Source: Eustoma russellianum
Taxonomy: Eukaryota; Streptophyta; Magnoliopsida; Gentianales; Gentianaceae
Length of the DNA: 64,000 nt
Direction: 5' to 3'
Assembly: GCA_036186865.1 (NCBI GenBank)
Contig: AP025071.1
Coordinates: 9,535,561 to 9,599,560 of the forward strand
Shown: positions 21,836-33,700 of the stretch, in pieces
How the letters are laid out: each line of letters starts with the position of its first letter
Position numbering within the stretch: position 1 is the first letter of the stretch
Translations under genes and position numbers: made by a program
The notes under the pieces: generated by a model
Database searches by the model: none
Told to the model about the DNA's origin: nothing
Seen by the model: only the letters and a program-made list of their open reading frames with translations

Positions 21836-22188
21836 TTGGCAATATTTGGATCAATGTTCTGTACTTCTAGCATAGTTTCATCATCGTATCGAAGAGCTGT
21901 GTCGTTTGCACCCTCTTCGTTCAGCTGCAGATGGTTCAGTGGATCCAAAAGAACATGCGCATCATTCAGGAAGCCCAAGGTAACATAACTCTCCACTATT
22001 TCCATTCACCCTGTGAAACTTCTGGCATGTTGCCTTAGAGCACTTCCGCTCGAATCTGGTATTTCAGTTCCCTTTCTTTCCATCACGATGGGGCTATCTT
22101 CCAAACATGTATTCGAGATCAGTGGTGACTTCCTCTTCGTATTTAGCCATGCCCCGTACGGCAGTTTACGAATTTCACATAATGGAAC
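21836..22188 (-). pseudogene. DUF4283-type ORF1-like gene, middle part
   Basis: Minus-strand reading contains 'LPYGAWLNTKRKS' and 'DDETMLEVQNIDPN'. The first motif is where plant DUF4283/zinc-knuckle ORF1 proteins carry their 'YGPWLR'-type box. It continues in frame into 14566 across the CACTA element. At 22188 it is broken by a copia insertion. The expected C-x2-C-x4-H-x4-C knuckle between this part and 26617-27052 is missing, probably lost at the copia junction. Confidence 0.6.
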
Positions 22189-22390
22189 TGTTATGTTGAA
22201 TGAAATTTCTTTTCATTAATTTGAAACAATTACAACCGGCTATATCTATAACTTTACAAACTATGGAAATTATGATATACAATAATTGCAATGAGTATTT
22301 TAACTGATTTGATTGATATCGTGGTCATATCACTCCTTTGATTGGCTTTATCTTTGATTGACCCTTGATGCCGTACTTTCCTTTCCAACA
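22189..22390 (-). repeat. 3' LTR of the short-LTR copia
   Basis: 202 bp, TG...CA ends in both orientations (TGTTATGTTG and CTTTCCAACA). The polypurine tract on its inner side reads TTGAGGGATA on the minus strand. Confidence 0.85.
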
Positions 22391-22439
22391 ATATCCCTCA
22401 AGTTGAGTACCAGGGTCATCAATATCCAACTTAAATATA

Positions 22440-25300
22440 ATCGAATTAAACACCCTGCCTGCCACTATATTTGTGAGTATATCTGCAAGTTGATCTTCTG
22501 ATTATATGACCGGAAGCTTGATAACTCTATCATCCAGTTTCTTTTTGATAAAGTGCCTATCTGCCTCAACATATTTGGTTAAGGCGTATTATACTTGATT
22601 TTTTGAGATACTTATCGATGTCTTATCGTCGCACGTTAACTGAGACGGGAGTTGTAGTGAAAAACCAATTTCGTGTAGCAGCTTTCTTAGCCATAACCCA
22701 TCCATCACGCAGTTTGCAATTCTCCTACATTCTGCCATTGCGATGAATAATGGCACAACCTTTTGTTTCTTACTTCGCCAGTTGACAAGATTTCTGCCGG
22801 CTATCGCAAAATACCCTGAGGTAGATCGCCTGTCATTTAGATGTCCTGTCTAGTCTACATTGGTATAAACCTCCACATCCAAATGTCCGTTCTTTCTAAG
22901 CAAGATACATCGTCCAGGCATCTCTTTTAGATATTGAGTATTCTCATAACCGCCTCCATGTGTTCTGACTGGGGTTTGTGCATGAACTAACTTACAACTC
23001 CAACTACATAAATAATATCTGGTCTGGAATGAGAGAGATAGATAAGTTTTTTAACCAGTCTCTGATACTGTTTCTGGTCCACCATTGGAGCTCCTTCTAT
23101 GTTTTGTAATTCATGATTTACTAGCACTGGCGCATCATCGGGCTTATAGCCTACATTTGAACCTCAATCAGCAAATACATAATGTACTTTCTTTAAGATA
23201 TGAAGATTCCTGTGTCTGATCGGAGTACTTCAATTCCAAGAAAATAGTTCAGTCCTCTTAAATGCTTCATTTCAAACTTTATGAACAACTTCTTTCATAG
23301 GTGCGACATTTCTTCCTGATCACTTCTAGTGATAAGCATATCATCAACATAGATAATTAGGCACATAATAAGATTTTCCTTCCTTTTAAAGAACAAGGTC
23401 TGTCTCATAACCATCATAATTCTTGTGAAACATGCACGATAAGGTTGTTTCACTCCGTAGAGGGCCTTCCTAAGTCCGCACGCCTCATTGTTTCCATACT
23501 ATTTTGAAAAACCCGGTGGATTCTCCATATACACCTTCTTTCTATTATCATGTAGAAACGCATTTTTATATCAAAAAGGTGAAACAGACCATTCCCATTT
23601 CCTGCTACTAAAACACTCTGATCATATAAATTTTTATAGCGGGAGAGAATTTTTTTAAAATAGTTAACTCAATATGCCTGGTTATATCCTTTAGCCACGA
23701 GTCTCTCCTTATATCGCACAATTGTTACATCTGCCTTGTACTTCACTGCATGAATTCAGCTGCATCCCACCAGCTTTTTGACTCTGGGTAGCATACATTT
23801 TTCCCAAGTTTCATATTTTTTCAATTCCTCCATCTCTACCTTCATCACGTCCCACCATTCCTTTTTTCTTTGCCTTTTTGACCGTTCGTGGAATGTTTTA
23901 CTAACACAAGTAGGTGAACAAAACTTTTGCAGTCTGCGCTCTCCCCTGGCCACATTTACAATGTATCGAGAAAATTGAGATACCCATTTCGGTGAGTAAT
24001 AATCCAATGGAACACCTCTATTCTTCCTTAGGGGTTGAACTCGTACCTCTGGCTCGTCCGACGCTTTAGTATTCTCCAGTATATGTAAAGGTGGAAAAAC
24101 TTCATCAGGGTTATTTCGTTTATCTCTTGCCAGACATTCATCGAAGCAGGCTCATTGGCAGGTACTAGTTTGTCAACCTTTCCTATGTCGGGAGAGGCCA
24201 CTCAATGGCACCATCTACTCACTCAGTTTGGATAGTCTCAAAATCCTAAGGTTATGTAACCAGTCTAATGGCTCATTTGTGTTCTACCCCTGAGCCTTTG
24301 ACTGGTGGACTGAAGTATTAGTTTTCAAGAAACAGCAATCCATTGTAACATGGATACAGCGAGTGATAGGATTGTAACACCGATACTATTTCTGATGGAT
24401 ATCATACCTAACAAAGATGCTCTTCTCGCATAGGAATCAAGTTTAATCTAGTCTTTTTTTGGAATATGTATGTACACTGAGCAACCAAAGATTCAAAGAG
24501 GTAGAGTCAAGAACGATGGAAGCTGTGTTTGTGTACCAAAAACCTATAGTGGGGTTTTATAGTGGAGGATTAATGTGGGTAGACGATTTAAGAGATAAAT
24601 GGCCCCGGCGACGTCTTCAAGCCAGAAATTGTTAGGAACATAGGACTAAAACATCATGAAACGAGTCATTTCAAGAAGTATTTGGCTTCTTCTCTCAGTA
24701 ACCCCATTTTATTTGGGTGTGTTTGGGCATAAGGTCTGGTGGATAAGGCCATGGTCCATGAAGAAATTTTTTAGGCTGTGATACATATATATCATTCGCT
24801 ATTGTCGGTTAGAAGGATTTGGATATGTGTATCGAACTGGGTTTGACCATGTGGAAGAATCAATAAATTTAGTATGAACTTGAGATTTACGTTTAAGGAA
24901 GTAAACCCATGTCATGTGAGAAAATTCGTCTACAAATATGACAAATTATTGAAAACTATAAAAATTTGGGTACGGAGCAAATCCTCAAACATCTGACTGA
25001 ACAAAAGAAAACATACAAACCACCCGAGTATTATTAGGTTCAAAAGTTACCCGATGATTCTTTGCACGAATACAAGTTTGACAAGACATATGATTTAATG
25101 AACTAGGAAATGAACTAGAAAACAGTAATTTTAGATAGCTAAAGGATGGATGACATAAGCGGAGGTGTCTAACTATATTTTTTGATGGACTGAACATAGC
25201 TGGTTCCTCGTCGCTCTAATGACTTCTTCCGCCTTGTGGTCTCTTCATCCCACCATTCTGTATATTCGATCAGCTAGAAACAAGTCTCTTTCGTATGTTT
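22440..25300 (-). pseudogene. pol: Short-LTR copia pol, heavily decayed
   Basis: Minus-strand fragments in element order: GAG-pre-integrase region with 'LRLCHPSFSYLKLLF', 'CQTCIRAKNHRVTF' and 'VQSDV' at 24985-25197; the integrase-RT hinge 'WWDVMKVEMEELKKYETWEKC' at 23756-24007; then RT/RNase H remnants to about 22440 with no long open frame. The GAG-pre-integrase box keeps the H and CC positions of the zinc-binding motif. Stops are frequent, so the element is dead. The recognisable parts follow the Ty1/copia order protease-integrase-RT-RNase H. Confidence 0.75.
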
Positions 25301-25383
25301 TTTCTTTCCACAATATATAAAGTGGAGTTTTGATTTATCGTCCCTTTCTCCGATGGTGATGCCTGTGTCCCTTCGATTCTACC

Positions 25384-25749
25384 TCAAAGCTTCAAACCAA
25401 GGCCAATACCTGATGATAACTCAGTTGCTGGAGGGATTCCTTGCAATATTCCTACTCGTGCTCCTCCATCCTGATGGCCGCATAAGTGGATTCCACAGTA
25501 GGGAGTGGTTCTTTTTTTCAACAACTCCTTTGTGATAGATTTGAACTTATCATAAACAGTGATCAATAGCTGAAATAGCCATTGTTCTTGGATCTTTCGG
25601 TTGTAAATTGCAGTGTCCTCAGGGTCCCTCATCAGGTTAGGGTCGATTCCGTCAATTGCCATCCATAAGCCTTGAAGTCTATTCCAGCAGGTCTGTATGG
25701 TTCCTCCATTTTGTTTAATTGAGTTCGCCTTCTTGTGAAGCTCAACCAC
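25384..25749 (-). pseudogene. gag: Short-LTR copia gag fragment
   Basis: The minus-strand frame carries 'CWNRLQGLWMAIDGIDPNL', 'IQEQWLFQLLITVYDKF' and a Lys-rich end. This is the capsid core of Ty1/copia gag (the 'LFQFLMGLN.. YE'-type helix region). The frame is broken after this stretch. No zinc knuckle is seen. The region 25750-26436 up to the PBS holds untranslated leader and decayed gag start. Confidence 0.7.
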
Positions 25750-26436
25750 TTACAATGCATCAACATCAGACCCGTATGTAACCGCGAGCCCATCCTAAAG
25801 TGTTTTGTAGTTGGATACTTAGAAACGTTGCTTAATAAACTTGGTTCAATGTTTTGAATAGGAAAAGTAAATACGAGGTAATCATTTTGATCCCATTGTG
25901 GGAATGTGGGTTTGGTAATTGTTGGAGGTGGCGGTACACTGGTGAGGTGTTGGCCCCTCCCACTGTCTCTAACTGGCTTTTTGATAAGGGTGGCCCAAAG
26001 CGATTACTTGTCAGCGTTCAGTTTGAAATTGAGTGACGAATGCTTTGGACTTGTGTTCACTCGTTAAGTGCCAAAGCTATTCTTAATGAATTGACTAATT
26101 GTATAGTAATTCGTTGTTTTTGGTTCAGCGGCTTCACTTTATGACATGGCTTTTTTTTGGGTGTGATGTAGGTGGCTGTTGGCTATGGTGCGGATGTTGG
26201 GTAGGCAGTATATTTGTCTTGGCCGTGTGGTCAGAAAAAGATAATCAAAACAATGATGATGATCTCGAGTCCCAAGAATTCTATTTCAATTTGTTTAGCG
26301 ATTAGTTGGTGGTTACACTGTGTATCTAGTCCCTGTTTGTGTTTTGGTTGTGTTTCCAACTTGATCTGGCTTGAATGGTTGAGAAGGTAATTTGGACGAT
26401 GATAATTTATTTCTAAGTCTCACAAATCACAGAGTT

Positions 26437-26449
26437 GTCTATGATACCA
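26437..26449 (-). other. Primer-binding site of the short-LTR copia
   Basis: The minus strand reads TGGTATCATAGAC directly after the LTR end, a one- to two-base variant of the tRNA-Met complement TGGTATCAGAGC. Confidence 0.8.
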
Positions 26450-26616
26450 TGTTAGGTTAAATGAAATTTCTTTTTCATTAATTTGAAACAACTACAAATA
26501 TACAAACTAGCTAACTATAAAAATTACGATATAAAATAATTAAAATTTATACTAATTGATTTGATTGATACTATGATCACATCATTTACTTGATTGGCTC
26601 TATCTTTTATTGACCA
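26450..26616 (-). repeat. 5' LTR of the short-LTR copia, outer end truncated
   Basis: It matches 22189-22360 but lacks the outer segment ending in CCAACA. The flank changes at about 26616 to DUF4283-gene sequence. Confidence 0.75.
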
Positions 26617-27052
26617 CAAAGAAGTGTTGTGGCAACCTTTCATACTGGATCAATCCAATTTCATCATTGTTTCTGGCTTCCACACTCAATCGTAGGAATC
26701 GACGAATGGGATCATTGGGGTCTAGCAGGAATTTCAGACGAAAAAAATCTCAAACCTTTGTCTCGATCTTCAGGGATCTACAATGATTGGGTTTTCCCTG
26801 AATGACCAGCCACTCTCCTGCCGATCAGATCAGTATAAAAATGATCTGGGAGCCCAAAATTGGACGCCGTTGAAGAGTTCCTCTTGCGAATCCCAGTCAT
26901 CAATCCACATTTTCAAGATAAGATGACGGTCATCAAAGGCCCATAGTCTATAGATAATCCGTTATTTAGTTCACTGGATGAAAGACAAAATTTTGATCTT
27001 CAAGAACTTACACTTTTACTTGTGTACTCTCTTCTGCAAGACAGGGTTACCA
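26617..27052 (-). pseudogene. DUF4283-type ORF1-like gene, N-terminal part
   Basis: Minus-strand codons give 'FDDRHLILKMWIDDWD' and, after frame changes, 'DPNDPIRRFLRLSVEA' and 'IGLIQYERLP', the signature order of DUF4283 proteins (PW-FD-LIL-W, then R-LR-RV, then Y-ERLP just before the zinc knuckle). Stops interrupt it. It continues at 22188 after the copia. It is bounded on the right by the copia X LTR start at 27053. It could be a LINE ORF1 or a stand-alone DUF4283 gene; no ORF2 is linked to it here. Confidence 0.65.
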
Positions 27053-28157
27053 TGTAAGAATTAATTATAATAATTGTAATTGATTGAAAGAATCTTGTAA
27101 TTTATTTATAAATTATTAATGTGGATCACATGAGTAAATGTATCCATACGTTTTATTGGCTAATAAGTTTTATTAGCTAGATATGTTGCAATTATTGACT
27201 GCATTAATGACAAGATTTGATTCTAATTGATTGACAATCAGTATAATTGTTCGATGGAATGAATTAATTATCGTTTAAATATGGAAAGGAGTCTCTAGCG
27301 TAGCCTATAAATACAGAACCTGTGATATTCCTTCAAGCAATCAAGCATCCAGATAGGCATAGGCTAGAAGGCTCTATTTCCCATAGAAGTTTATCTCATC
27401 AGCAAGATTCCAGTTTGAAGGCATCGGCTAAGCGATCATGGCTGAAGGGAATGTTCATGCTTTATCTATTTTATTTTGGCCTTACATATGGTTTGTATTG
27501 AGAAACCTTATTTCAGTACTCTTTAATGCAATTTAATCATTCAAATGTTGTACGATTATAGTTTTCAAGGCCTTCAGTATTCAATAATGCGTACAGTTAT
27601 TCTGCCAAAATTGTTTTGTCAAGAAAATGGCGGTAGAAATTCAGTAGCAGCAATCACAAATGGGCGCGTGCAATCACGATGTGCGGCAGGTCAGGCGCGT
27701 CCCTCACGCACCATTTAGGAAATTGTTTTAGAAGAATTTGTCGAATGCGTGAAGGCGGTGGGTCATCAAGGGTGGGAGTGTTAAGAAACCGAGGTTTGAA
27801 GGATTTGAAAATGCATGATTTAAATGTTACGTGTTTATAAAATGCATGAATAAATTTTACTTGACATGCTTATGTGATAAAAATGCTTTACATGTTTATA
27901 TATAATGTTGTTGTACTAACGTGTCATGAAGCGTTAAAGCTTACATCATATGGTGAACATTTGTTCTATTTATACTATTTTCAGGTGCCATGATTAATAA
28001 ACTAAACTAGTTCATTAAGTGAAATGCTTAAGGAGATGAACTTACTAGTTCATTAAGTGAATTGATCAAGCTGATATATTTGGAAACAACTACTTGGCAA
28101 AAAATTTGGAATGGAAAGATTTCTTTCCACCTCTATACACACGGTATATACATACAT
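27053..28157 (+). mobile_element. Copia X LTR, truncated on the right by TA repeat and LINE
   Basis: It starts TGTAAGAATTAATTATAA. It matches the LTR at 58487-58780 for about 300 bp and the reversed LTR at 7111-7889 throughout. A TATA box CCTATAAATA lies at 27304-27313. With 45333-58780 it could be the 5' LTR of one copia X element opened by the LINE and SIRE insertions; this is inference, and by-eye divergence from 58487-58780 is substantial. Confidence 0.7.
27304..27313 (+). promoter_or_regulatory. TATA box of the copia X LTR
   Basis: CCTATAAATA followed by ACAG; the identical core ataaatacag recurs at 58721-58730 in the other plus-strand LTR copy. Position within the LTR fits the U3/R promoter. 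Confidence 0.65.
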
Positions 28158-28315
28158 CCATATATATATATGTATATATATGTATATGCATATATATGCA
28201 TATATATATGTATATATTATATATATATATGTTTATATATGTGTATGTATGTATGTATGTATGTATATATATATATATGTATGTATATATATATATGTAT
28301 ATATATATATGTATG

Positions 28316-28349
<34 letters not shown>

Positions 28350-28354
28350 TATTT
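28158..28354. repeat. TA/TATG microsatellite, about 195 bp
   Basis: Imperfect (TA)n with TATG/GTAT interruptions. It lies exactly between the copia X LTR and the 3' end of LINE B. Open frames rich in Tyr/Ile on this stretch are by-products of the repeat. Confidence 0.95.
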
Positions 28355-29335
28355 TTAGGTGAAGGATGGGCGGTACCGTCAGGGTGTTTTATTAATTATA
28401 TACCCTTACTTGTGGCGAAGAAATACCGTGGTTACATGAAGCACATATATAAGGCGGGAGACTCTCCCAAACTAAGCAAAACAATAAAGTAAATACAAAT
28501 AAAATTTGAGAAATCGTTACAATCAAATGTTTATCTAATGCAAGAATATATAAAGTATGTATAGCTCCTTCATCCTGGCGGCAAAATCCTTTAGGCGAAA
28601 GATGTTGGAAACTGTTACTGCCTTTGACTATACTCCAGTGATCAGCCCAGGTTGCCGGAAACCAAGGAGGTATCGGGCAACAGAAATGTGAACCAGCTCT
28701 GGCCAGACATGTCACCGTATGCAAGCGCGAGTTAGGGAGATAGAAGCCTCAGCATTTGAAAATCATCAAATATTAGGAACCTAGTAAGATGCAAAAGCCC
28801 AACCGCCCACATCAGTATGATGCAGGAGGGCAAATGATAGACGCTCCATCGCTGCTCCTTATATGCAGACATATGGTGTATGTATGTCAGTCTGTATGCT
28901 GCCACGCACAAGAGGTGGAAGATTTGCTAGTAGAGTGAAGACATTTTTGTGGTCGTGCATTATACCATATTGCGCTAGAAAATATGCGGCAAAGTTTATC
29001 TCCCTTGGCCCAAATGATAGCGTCACATGCATTGCGGAAAGAAGTAATCTCAACCGGGACAGATCCGATTGTAGTCGCAGAGATACAGCTGCCGACTGGT
29101 TTATTGTGTTCAGGAGCTCAATGCAATCTACTTCCATTTCCAGATTTTCATATCCTTGTGTGACAAAAAAATGAGGGAGAACAATAAAGCTTGTAATTCC
29201 GCATGCTTGGGAGGTAAAGCTGGCAGCATAAAGCAAATTGCTTGTACTAGCTGCCCCGTGTCATCACGTAATACTGCTCCCGCTGCTACTGCTTTTCTTC
29301 CAACTGCTGCATCAACGTTCAATGTTAACATTGTG
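28355..29335 (-). mobile_element. LINE B: 5'-truncated LINE with RNase H and 3' region
   Basis: On the minus strand the RNase H domain occupies 29331-28859. It shows 'LTLNVDAAVGRK' and 'PKHAELQALLFSL', and then after a frame change 'LEMEVDCIELL' and 'SFGPREINFAAYFLAQ', the DEDD-type positions of LINE-encoded RNase H. The 3' untranslated region follows to 28355, ending in the shared box 'ACGGTACCGCCC'. It begins abruptly at the start of RNase H (29335), so it is 5'-truncated, as is usual for target-primed insertion. One frameshift near 29150-29200. Confidence 0.85.
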
Positions 29336-29468
29336 ATCGATCATTTGTTGATCTCTTGCCTATTCTCTTTTCGGTTTTTGGATTGCCATACTCAGTGGTT
29401 TCGATTTGTCCTTCCGACAATTTCTCATCCAAAGGCGGCTGCAATTTGCAGCGAATTTTTCGCGGGCT

Positions 29469-30697
29469 ATGGATCCACAACGATCCTATGCCTCTCTGCT
29501 AAAGCCATCGTCTATGATCATTCCTCCTCGTGAAATCACAAGATTTAAAGGAGTTCCTGCTATCAAATTCACATGCGAGGAGGTAACGACATTATCAGAT
29601 TCTTTTAAACATTGTTTGGTAGGGACGTTTTGGTATGGGTGCCCTAAATTGGACGCCATTCGCAAATGTTTTGATCGGATTGGATCCTCGGCAGCCGTAA
29701 AAATTACGTTGCTTGATCCAACGCATATTTTGATGAATTTTGATGCGGAGGCAGACTGCTATCGTTGTTTTTTCACACCGTACATGGACAGTTTTGGGAT
29801 ATCATATGTGAGTTAATGGACGTATGATTTTGATCCAAGGATTGACATGCCCATTGTACCAGTTTGGATATCGTTACCAGGGCTCCCTGTTTATCTTCAC
29901 AAACAAGAGGCATTGTTTGAAATCGCACGCATGATTGGAACTCCATTGAAGGCAGATTCTACGACCACAAATTTGCTGCGACCTTCGGTGGCTAGAGTAT
30001 GTATTGAGATTGATGTATAGCAAGAACTGCCGTAGCGATTGTATATTCAAAGTGACAATTATCATTTCTTTCAAGCGGTTGAATATGAGAACTTTCCTGC
30101 ATATTGTGCCTCATGTCATATACAGGGACACTCAACGTCTGCATGCAAAAAGGAGTCTCATCTGGAACCTGCGCCAGTAGCAACAACTGCTGCGCCTTTG
30201 TCGACAAAGCCAGTATCGAAGCCACCCCAGCGTTGGACACCAAAAAAGACAGTGTTGATGCATCCAAAGACAACCCTACACTGCCGTCGACTTAGACATT
30301 TTCGTCAATTCCTATAACAATTGAACCAGAGGGAGGTATGGATCCCTCAACGGCACTGGTTACTAGTGTTTATAATGTTCCAACAGATGAGTAGGTTACC
30401 GAGGTGTCATATGAGCAAAATCTGGCTAGACTGCATTGTTCTTCTACGCCAATTGGTTTGACAAATGTAGAGGATGTGGATCCTGCAATGCAGCATTCGT
30501 CTGATACGGAATTACATGATGATACGGCGGTAGATGACTCAGAACTACGTTCAGCAGTTTTAGAGGTGGCGAGGGTGTTATCTGCTACACCACCATTGGA
30601 AGATGGTGGTCCAAATGTGACGCATCCGGATGTATCTGATGCAGTGGATCAATTATTGAAGGTTCGTACTAGGCGTCCTAAAGGGAGAAAGGGTTGA
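29469..30697 (+). pseudogene. LINE A ORF1: DUF4283 RNA-binding protein with CCHC knuckle
   Basis: ATG at 29469 starts 'MDPQRSYASLLKP'. The DUF4283 core follows: 'HCLVGTFWYGCPKLDAI', 'LDPTHILMNFDAEAD', then 'IVPVWISLPGLPVYLH'. A zinc knuckle CASCHIQGHSTSAC (C-x2-C-x4-H-x4-C) is at about 30108-30149. Disablements are stops at 29814-29816 and around 30018-30035 and a frameshift between about 30240 and 30400. The C-terminal third is acidic and ends in a basic RRPKGRKG at 30697. ORF1 proteins of this class bind element RNA. The parallel protein in LINE C is 42788-43972. Confidence 0.85.
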
Positions 30698-30777
30698 CTG
30701 CTTTCGGTTCCTCCATCTTCTATTATCACCCGAGGTGCCATGCGCCGTTCAGCAACTACTTCCCTTGATCCGCCCCA

Positions 30778-33700
30778 ATGAAGGTCCTTCTTTGGAATGT
30801 TAGAGGTATTAACACCTCCATTACACGTATACTCTCGCTTACGCATCATCATGCTATTCAACTATTAGTTATTATTGAACCAAAGATACAGCCTGCTCGT
30901 TTAGAATATTTTTGTTTACATTTGGGATTTTTGCATGCTTCTTATTCTGCTGATACAAACATTTGGTTTTTTTTGGCGAGATTCGTCTATGGAGTCGCTA
31001 GAGATCCGGATGGGTGTACAGAATATGTCGATTAATTTCAGATGGCTGCCTAGCGGTCGAACATTCTGGTTTATGGCCATCTATGCTAGACACACGGTGG
31101 CAGCCAAGAAATCATTATGGGCTGATTTGATGCGGTTTTACTCTACTGTAGACCAGCCATGGCTCCTGGGGGAGACTTCAATACTTTTTTTATCACTAGA
31201 TGAACATAAAAGGGTTGCGTTGCTATCACTACGTACGCTCACTGATTTTAAGCAGTTAGTTGAATATTGTGAGTTGATGGATTTGCCTTTCTAGGGATCC
31301 AAATTTACCTTGTCTGATGGCCGAGGATTGGGTAAGGTATGGCGCAGGTTGGATCGATTCCTATGCTCCACAGCTTTCGCAGATTTATTTGATATTAGCA
31401 GAGTGCAGCACTTACATCGGGCTATATCGGATCATTCTCCATTACTATTAACTTGTCAGCTTGCATCCTCACCTGGCCCCACACCATTCAGATATCTTGA
31501 GGCATGGACTACACATGAGGATTTTGATACATATGTTCGTACTCATTGGAGTTCGTATCCTACTTTTGGGGGAATTTATGGGCTCTATGATAAGCTACAT
31601 CGGCTAAAGGTTGATTTACATCGATGGAATCGCACTGTATTTGGAAACATTTTTACAGGTTTGATGGTGGTGGAGGAGGAAACAGTCCAGAAGGAGGTCC
31701 TGTATGATACGGCACCAACGGAGCACAATCGTCAGATATATCACCAGGCTAAGGCTCGGTTGTTGCAGCAACAATCTCGCGCGTCTTTTTTGGAAGCAAA
31801 AAGCGAATGTTAAATGGTTGAAGGAGGGTGATGCTAACACATCGTATTTTCACAGTATAGTGAGAATACGGCGGCACAGGCAGACCATTTCTTACATAAA
31901 GAGGCAGGATGGCTCGGTGTGTGAGAATGCAGTCGATATTCAGACCAAGGCCGTCTGTTTTTATCAAGATTTTGTTTTCAGAAGAGCCCACAGCGGATCA
32001 CGATATATTATTGCAGCACATACCTCAAATTTAACGGAACAGGATAACAACCAGTTGTTATCGCAGCCTCAAATCGATGAGGTTTGGATGGCTGTCTGGC
32101 GTCTCAGCCCGTCTAGTGCTTCGAGCCCCGATGGTTTTCCAGGTTCTTTTTATCGCCATTTTTGGGATGTCATTGGACATGATGTTTTACTAGTAGTGCA
32201 AGATTCTTCTTGGGTTTTCCTATGCCTAATAAAATGGCCGCATCATTGATCTGTTTGATTCCTAAGGTTCCGAATCCAAATACCTTCGGGGATTTTTGCC
32301 CAATTTGTCTTACAAATTTTCTGTCTAAAGTGGTGACAAGAATTATATCTTCTCGGCTTAATGTCTTATTGCCCCAACTGATCTTCCCTGAGCAGGCTGG
32401 TTTCATGCAGGGTCGAGGTATTTCGGAGCATATACTGTTGGCAAAGGAGATGGTTCATATATTGGAATGCAAACGTCGAGGTGGTCATGTCATGATTAAA
32501 TTAGACATGGCTAAAGCTTTTGACCGTGTTTCCTGGCAGTATTTGGAAAGGTTGCTTTTGAAGTTTGGTTTTCTGCCTCGTTTTATACGTATTGTTATGA
32601 ATAATTTAGCAGCTACAAGATGTTTTGTGTTGATAAATGGGAAGCTAAGTAGATTTTTTCAACCATCCAGAGGAGTAAAGCAGGGCGACCCTTTGTCGTC
32701 TCTTTTATTCATTCTTGCGTCTGTGGGGTTTTCTAGAGGCCTTAAGGCAAGCATAGAGACGGGTGAGATAAGGGGTTTTATTGGTGGTCGGACGCCGAGT
32801 ATCTTACATCTTGGTTTTGCGGATGATTTGTTGATATTTCTCAATGGCGCAGCAGGAAATTCGCGTGCATTTAAGAAGTTTTTGGAACAGTATCAGAGGG
32901 AATCAGGACAGTTAGTTAACTAAGAGCCAGCTAGTCACAAGTGCGGGGGTCGCCCTACATCGCACCGCTGCCGTCTTGCAAATGCATCCCACATCTTTGC
33001 CTATCAAATACCTAGGCTCATTTCTCTTTAAAGGTGTCAACAGGGCCCAATATTGTACATCGTTGCTTGCTCATTTTGATGCACGATTGACAGGTTGGTC
33101 GCAGCGGGTGTTAAGTATGGCGGGTAGGTTGACGCTCATCCCGTCGGTTTTATCTTCCATGCCCTTGCATATTATGGCGGCGGCAAGGCTCCCCAAGAGC
33201 GTCATATGTGAGTTAAATAGGAAAATGACAACCTTTTTGTGGAACCAACGCCATCATTGAAGAGCCTGGTCAACGTTGTGTTATCCAAAAGACGAGGGGG
33301 GATTAGGAGTTCGCAATCTTGATGCGTTGCAAAAAGCATTTGAATGTAAACTATGGTGGATTGTTCATACATCGGACTCCTTGTGGGATAAATTCATGCG
33401 ACACAAGTATGCCACTAGAGGGAATATGTCGGCGCATGTGTATGACTCTACGGACTGGAAGAGATTGTGTCACATTGATTCTTTCTGTGCCATGCACACT
33501 CTTCCTTCGAATGATGGATTGGAATGGACTGAGGATGCGAATGGTCAGTTTACTTTGCACAATGCCTATGAGGCATGTCGGCCAAAGCTGGATTTGTCAC
33601 CTTTCACTCGGTACATTTGGTGGCCAGGCACGTTGGCTTCTGCTAAGCTCTTTTTATGGCGTCTCTGGTATAATGCTCTTTCGATGCCAGAGAACGTTCG

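Larger units (their letters stand above)
22189..26616 (-). mobile_element. Ty1/copia element with ~200-bp LTRs, minus orientation
   Basis: Left copy of the LTR is 22189-22390 (TGTTATGTTG...CCAACA) and right copy 26450-26616 (TGTTAGGTTAAATG...). The two share 'AAATTTCTTTTCATTAATTTGAAACAA' split by small changes. On the minus strand a PBS abuts the right LTR and a purine tract (TTGAGGGATAT) abuts the left one, so transcription runs right to left. The right LTR lacks roughly 25 bp that the left copy has at its outer end, so no TSD can be read. The insertion interrupts the DUF4283-type gene. Confidence 0.85.

Noticed and set aside
28062..28492. Three overlapping open frames rich in Tyr and Ile
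   Set aside because: They are translations of the TA/TATG microsatellite and not a protein gene.
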